A model generated the notes under the pieces. It did no database searches. It saw nothing but the letters and a program-made list of their open reading frames with translations, and had not been told where the DNA came from. Source: an uncultured Eubacteriales bacterium (GTDB lineage: Bacteria > Bacillota > Clostridia > Lachnospirales > Lachnospiraceae). Taken from it: 64,000 nucleotides of DNA. The stretch lies in the NCBI GenBank assembly GCA_900545175.1, contig UQYF01000011.1, positions 5,589 to 69,588 on the forward strand. The letters are read 5' to 3'. Positions 60,637 through 64,000 of the stretch are shown in pieces (position 1 is the first letter of the stretch; each line of letters opens with the position of its first letter). The position numbers were made by a program, and so were the translations under genes.

Positions 60637-62337
60637 TTATTTATTATTCTTCTTAAAATGAGCAATCTTGAATTTTCTTATAAGCTCCTCAAGAGCTGCT
60701 GCCTGCTCACTCATCTGCTGGCTTGATGCTGCACATTCCTGAGAAGTAGCCGAGTTGGTCTGAATTACATCATTCACATGTTCTACGCCTTCCTTTATTT
60801 GTTCAAACGAATGATTCTGACCTGCAAGCTCTTGCGCAACACTATTGACTTCCTTCGTTACAACTGCCGACCCTTCAACAACGCCACTGAGCTTCTTAGC
60901 TGCTGCATCTGCCGCAAGCTTACCATTTTCAACTGCATTTACAGATGACTGGATAAGTGCAGCCGATTCTTTAGCCGCATCAGCACTCTGTGATGCTAGC
61001 ATAGAAACCTGATCTGCTACAACAGCGAAGCCTCTTCCGGCATCTCCTGCTCTTGCAGCCTCAATCGAAGCGTTGAGTGCAAGCAGATTTGTCTGTGAAG
61101 CTATATCATTTATCGTCTCGATAATCTTTTCAATCTCTTTTGATGTCTTGCTTATCTCATCCATGGACTCAATCATCTTATCCATCTTCTCATTGCTGTC
61201 TACGATATCATTTCCGAAATCTTCAACCTTCCTGCTGATAACTTTGACATTATCCGCATTGCGCGATACCTGCTCGGCAACTGTCTCTATCGTCGCTGTG
61301 AGTTCCTGCGTCACACCTGCCTGCTCGGTTGCGCCATTTGCCAAATCTGATGAACCCTGCGCTACCTGCTCAGAGCCTGCCTTAACCTGATCTGCGGCTC
61401 TTTGGATGCCTTTGACTGTATGAGCCATGCTATCCTCAAATTTCATAAACGAATCGAGAATGCCTATAAAATCTCCCTTCCACTCAACCTGAGGCTGAAC
61501 ATCAAAATTTCCATCCGAGAACTCTTTCATTGCACGCGCTATATCATCCACATATGAGCTTAGCGTGCTTATCGAGAGCTTGATTGAGTCACCAAGTTCG
61601 CCAATCTCATCGTCCGCCGTCATCTCAAGATTGCTGTGGAGATTTCCTTCAGAAAGCTGGCGTGCCGCATTATCAATATCCTTTAACGGTTCCACTATTG
61701 TCCTTACTATATTATTGCCAAGCTTCATGGACATGATGATTGCCCCGACTATAAATATGATTATTGCAACAATGCTTGAAATAACCGATACAAAAATCTT
61801 CTCCACTGCAATATTTGTAAGATTATCGGTGAGTGCATCTATCTGATTTGACAAATCGAGAACACCGTTGAGCGCCGGAGCACACTGCTCTAAAATCATG
61901 TGCTGCGCTTCTTCCTTATCGCCATTTTCGATTTCCTTCATTATCGAATACGCTACATCTCCCCATGATGTAAGTGTATTGGCATACTCATTATATACTG
62001 AATCGTCAAGTACACCTGTGTTCTTGAGTATTGAAAGCTGCGTTCCTATATCATCTATATTCTCCTCTACTGTGCTTCTATATCCACTATATGCAGAACT
62101 ATCGTTGTTCATAGCCATCTCACGGATATTTCTCGCAGCTATATTGATATCTATTATGCTCTGCTTTGCCGCGGTATCTGCCGTATTCACAGTGCTTATA
62201 TAGCTTCTGAATCTGCCGAATACAATTCCAAAGCCCAGTATACTAAGCAAACCTGATAAAACCATTATCGCAATGACAACCCTGTAGCCATAATTTAATC
62301 GTTTTCCAAGTCTCATCTTCTTTAGTCTGTCTAACAT
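60637..62337 (-). CDS. Methyl-accepting chemotaxis protein with four-helix-bundle-like sensor
   Basis: A 566-residue chemoreceptor. Helix 1 lies at about 18-40 (VVIAIMVLSGLLSILGFGIVFG). An extracytoplasmic region of about 140 residues is helical in character (4HB_MCP-like), with helix 2 at about 186-210 (FVSVISSIVAIIIFIVGAII). HAMP-like segments and the signalling domain with NLLALNASIEAARAGDAGRGFAVVADQV follow. It ends FKIAHFKKNNK without a CheR pentapeptide. ATG 62337 with AAGGAGG is chosen over a start 14 codons upstream. The promoter is at 62387-62414. Confidence 0.9.
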   Translation of the reverse strand: MLDRLKKMRLGKRLNYGYRVVIAIMVLSGLLSILGFGIVFGRFRSYISTVNTADTAAKQSIIDINIAARNIREMAMNNDSSAYSGYRSTVEENIDDIGTQLSILKNTGVLDDSVYNEYANTLTSWGDVAYSIMKEIENGDKEEAQHMILEQCAPALNGVLDLSNQIDALTDNLTNIAVEKIFVSVISSIVAIIIFIVGAIIMSMKLGNNIVRTIVEPLKDIDNAARQLSEGNLHSNLEMTADDEIGELGDSIKLSISTLSSYVDDIARAMKEFSDGNFDVQPQVEWKGDFIGILDSFMKFEDSMAHTVKGIQRAADQVKAGSEQVAQGSSDLANGATEQAGVTQELTATIETVAEQVSRNADNVKVISRKVEDFGNDIVDSNEKMDKMIESMDEISKTSKEIEKIIETINDIASQTNLLALNASIEAARAGDAGRGFAVVADQVSMLASQSADAAKESAALIQSSVNAVENGKLAADAAAKKLSGVVEGSAVVTKEVNSVAQELAGQNHSFEQIKEGVEHVNDVIQTNSATSQECAASSQQMSEQAAALEELIRKFKIAHFKKNNK

Positions 62338-62386
62338 ACCTATTCCTCCTTCATTTTGATCCCTTAGTACCATTTTCATCCTACTT

Positions 62387-62414
62387 ATTGTAACTGGTTT
62401 TTGTTAAAAGTCAA
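62387..62414 (-). promoter_or_regulatory. Promoter of the chemoreceptor gene at 60637-62337
   Basis: A TTGACT -35 (62414-62409) and a TACAAT -10 (62392-62387) with a 16-base spacer on the minus strand. Nearby, ATAGTTT-TGTTT-AAACTAT (62447-62465) is a perfect 7-base inverted repeat between this gene and the divergent REC-GGDEF gene. Confidence 0.55.
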
Positions 62415-62604
62415 TGATAAAATTGTGATGTTTTTATCTTAAGTAAATAGTTTTGTTTAAACTATAAAAAAACATGGAAAAAATATCAAAAAATGCTACT
62501 ATATATATTTTATTAGGTATAAAATAATAAAACTGTTAATTCTTAATCTTATATGAAATTAGGTTTTGTAATATAAGATATTCATAATTTTAAGGGAGTT
62601 TTAA

Positions 62605-63852
62605 ATGGACTTTTCTAAAGAAACAATACTCGTTGTTGATTATTCGCGTTTTCAACGGACTGTCATAAAAGAACTTTTCAGAGAACATTTCAACCTGCTC
62701 GAAGCTTCCTCCGGCGGTGAGTGCATGCGTATTATCCAGGAGAATACATCTGGGATTGATTTAGTGCTCTTAGACCTTGTCATGCCGGGAATAGACGGCT
62801 TTGAAGTTCTGCGCCACAGACAGTCAATGCAGGAATTTCTTGATATTCCTGTTATCGTACTCACAACCAACGACAGTCAGAATATTCAGGCAAATGCATA
62901 TGAGCTTGGTGCCAATGATTTCCTTGCAAAGCCTATAGATAAGAATACAGCGCTCGCACGAATCCAGAACCTCTTAAAGTCCAAGAGACGTGTCCGTTCA
63001 CTTATCCAGAAGTATGTTGAATTCAAGGTAAAATCCGAGCTTGATGAGATGACAGGACTTTTTAATAAGACAACCACCATCAATCTTATAACAGACACTC
63101 TCGCCAAGCACCCGGATGAACATCACGCACTCCTTGCAGTAGACATAGATAATTTCAAAGCTATCAATGATATTTTCGGTCATACAGTAGGCGACCATAC
63201 TATTTCCATTGTGTCGAATGTCATCACATCACAGTTTTCCGGGTCAGATGTTGTCGGCAGAATAGGCGGTGATGAGTTTGTTGTATTCATAAGTGACGTA
63301 TCCTCTAAGAAGGATGTGTATGAAAAAACTACCGCACTTGTGAATATCATCTCTGAGAGGAAGAATCTTTCCATTCCGGATAATGTGACCATAAGCATCG
63401 GACTTGTATTTTCAGACGGCACTGACACAGAATGTTCAACACTCTTTGCAAAAGCAGATGAGGCACTCTACTCATCAAAGCACTCCGGCAAATCCTGTTA
63501 CAGTGAATATGGCATAGGCCTTTCCGATTCAGTCGCATACACAGGCACAGCACTTGTCTATTCAGCTTCAAGAAATGTGCTCAGCATGCTTGAATTTGCC
63601 TGTGAACCGCGATATAACGTCATGCAGGTCAGCTCTGTAGATGAAATTACAGACCGGATTAACAATAAAGACAATAATATAACATGCATATATATTGATA
63701 TATCTGACGAAAAAGATAACGGTGTTGAACTTCTTAAAAATAAAAGCAAAGTTCTTCCTGATGATATCTATGTTGTCCTTATCTGTCAGGAAGGCTGTAT
63801 GGAGCAAATACGACTTGCCGCAGGCTACGACTTTACGAGCGATATCCTCTAA
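62605..63852 (+). CDS. Response regulator with REC and GGDEF domains and a degenerate receiver-like tail
   Basis: 415 residues. The receiver domain (1-125) keeps the phospho-acceptor Asp 57 (VLLDLVMPG), Thr 87 and Lys 109 (FLAKP), but the acidic pair is reduced to Asp 12-Tyr 13. The GGDEF domain (about 140-300) has GRIGGDEFVVFIS, DIDNFKAINDIFGH and no RxxD inhibitory site. Residues 315-415 look like a second receiver without its end (ALVYSAS, CIYIDIS, YVVLICQEG) and stop shortly after AGYDFTSDIL. AAGGGAG precedes the ATG. It probably makes cyclic di-GMP under two-component control; no kinase is adjacent. Confidence 0.88.
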   Translation: MDFSKETILVVDYSRFQRTVIKELFREHFNLLEASSGGECMRIIQENTSGIDLVLLDLVMPGIDGFEVLRHRQSMQEFLDIPVIVLTTNDSQNIQANAYELGANDFLAKPIDKNTALARIQNLLKSKRRVRSLIQKYVEFKVKSELDEMTGLFNKTTTINLITDTLAKHPDEHHALLAVDIDNFKAINDIFGHTVGDHTISIVSNVITSQFSGSDVVGRIGGDEFVVFISDVSSKKDVYEKTTALVNIISERKNLSIPDNVTISIGLVFSDGTDTECSTLFAKADEALYSSKHSGKSCYSEYGIGLSDSVAYTGTALVYSASRNVLSMLEFACEPRYNVMQVSSVDEITDRINNKDNNITCIYIDISDEKDNGVELLKNKSKVLPDDIYVVLICQEGCMEQIRLAAGYDFTSDIL

Positions 63853-63948
63853 TCACCATTAGAGACCGCAACTCTTAAGCGCCGTGCCGCAAATCATATC
63901 AAACTGCAAAATTAATACCGCAATATACTTTTCTCACTTCCTTATATA

Positions 63949-64000
63949 ATGATATCAGGGTCAAAAGGTCAAAAAGCCGTTCGTGCTTGCACGATTAGGC
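63949..64000 (+). repeat. Structured intergenic repeat, copy 2, cut by the window edge
   Basis: ATGATATC-AGGGTCAAAAGGTC (63949-63970) matches the outer end of the element at 2645-2843, in opposite orientation. It is followed by AAAAAGCC, a CGTGC-TT-GCACG loop and GGC, the beginning of the return arm. The last 100 bases before it (63853-63948) show nothing else. Confidence 0.65.

Noticed and set aside
1..64000. tRNA, rRNA, CRISPR arrays, riboswitches of known type, transposase or phage genes
   Set aside because: I looked through every gap on both strands and found no cloverleaf, regular spacer-repeat array, recognised aptamer core or recombinase gene.

Overview
The window looks like chromosomal DNA of a low-to-moderate GC, anaerobic, motile Firmicute, most likely family Lachnospiraceae (Lachnospira/Roseburia/Butyrivibrio-like). 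The grounds are a SCIFF peptide with its radical SAM maturase next to a fused secDF, HemZ, FeoA-FeoA-FeoB, three methyl-accepting chemotaxis proteins, GGDEF and HD-GYP proteins, uronate catabolism genes (uxuA, uxuB), a cellobiose phosphorylase and strong AGGAGG-type ribosome binding sites. I saw no rRNA, tRNA, CRISPR array, prophage or transposase gene. Species assignment is inference.

Layout. 1-0.4 kb: start of an unknown gene, a remnant resembling the C-terminus of a glutathione peroxidase, and a perfect hairpin. 0.4-8.9 kb: GH2 beta-galactosidase, ribosome GTPase RsgA, an AAC(3)-family acetyltransferase, an M15 peptidase, an rRNA methyltransferase, a CmpB-type membrane protein and a glycosyltransferase. 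9-17.8 kb: glyA with a chemoreceptor, then the stringent-response operon relA - MBL hydrolase - hemZ - HD-GYP. 18-23.6 kb: apt, galE, two GT2 glycosyltransferases, LicD and a sugar isomerase, a surface-glycan cluster. 23.8-31 kb: recJ with a possible small upstream gene, then feoB-feoA-feoA divergent from a K+/H+ antiporter. The feo promoter is overlaid by two DtxR-like palindromes. 31-43 kb: M28 peptidase, secDF, scfB, scfA (SCIFF), a membrane protein with an L7/L12-like tail, tldE, tldD and a NatAB-like ABC exporter, all on the minus strand. 43-48 kb: a chemoreceptor, then a plus-strand operon of a DtxR-family regulator with a three-part ABC importer. 48-57 kb: beta-CASP nuclease, cysteine desulfurase, uxuA-uxuB, a GntR/FCD regulator and cellobiose phosphorylase. 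57-64 kb: NUDIX, Rrf2, a sugar-sensor-GGDEF protein, a chemoreceptor and a REC-GGDEF protein.

Two kinds of non-coding repeat stand out. The first is a roughly 200-bp element made of four consecutive hairpins (2645-2843), with a second copy entering at the right edge (63949-64000) that carries a compensatory base change. It also creates a false N-terminal extension of the beta-galactosidase frame. The second is a small inverted repeat built on GGGTGTCAAAACATG, found twice complete and twice as single arms, in every case next to an intrinsic terminator.

The most interesting coding region is 32.6-42.8 kb. A 46-residue six-cysteine precursor, its radical SAM maturase, a TldD/TldE protease pair, SecDF and an ABC exporter are collinear there and could together make, process and export a thioether-linked peptide. 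The sequence shows the collinearity; the joint function is inference.
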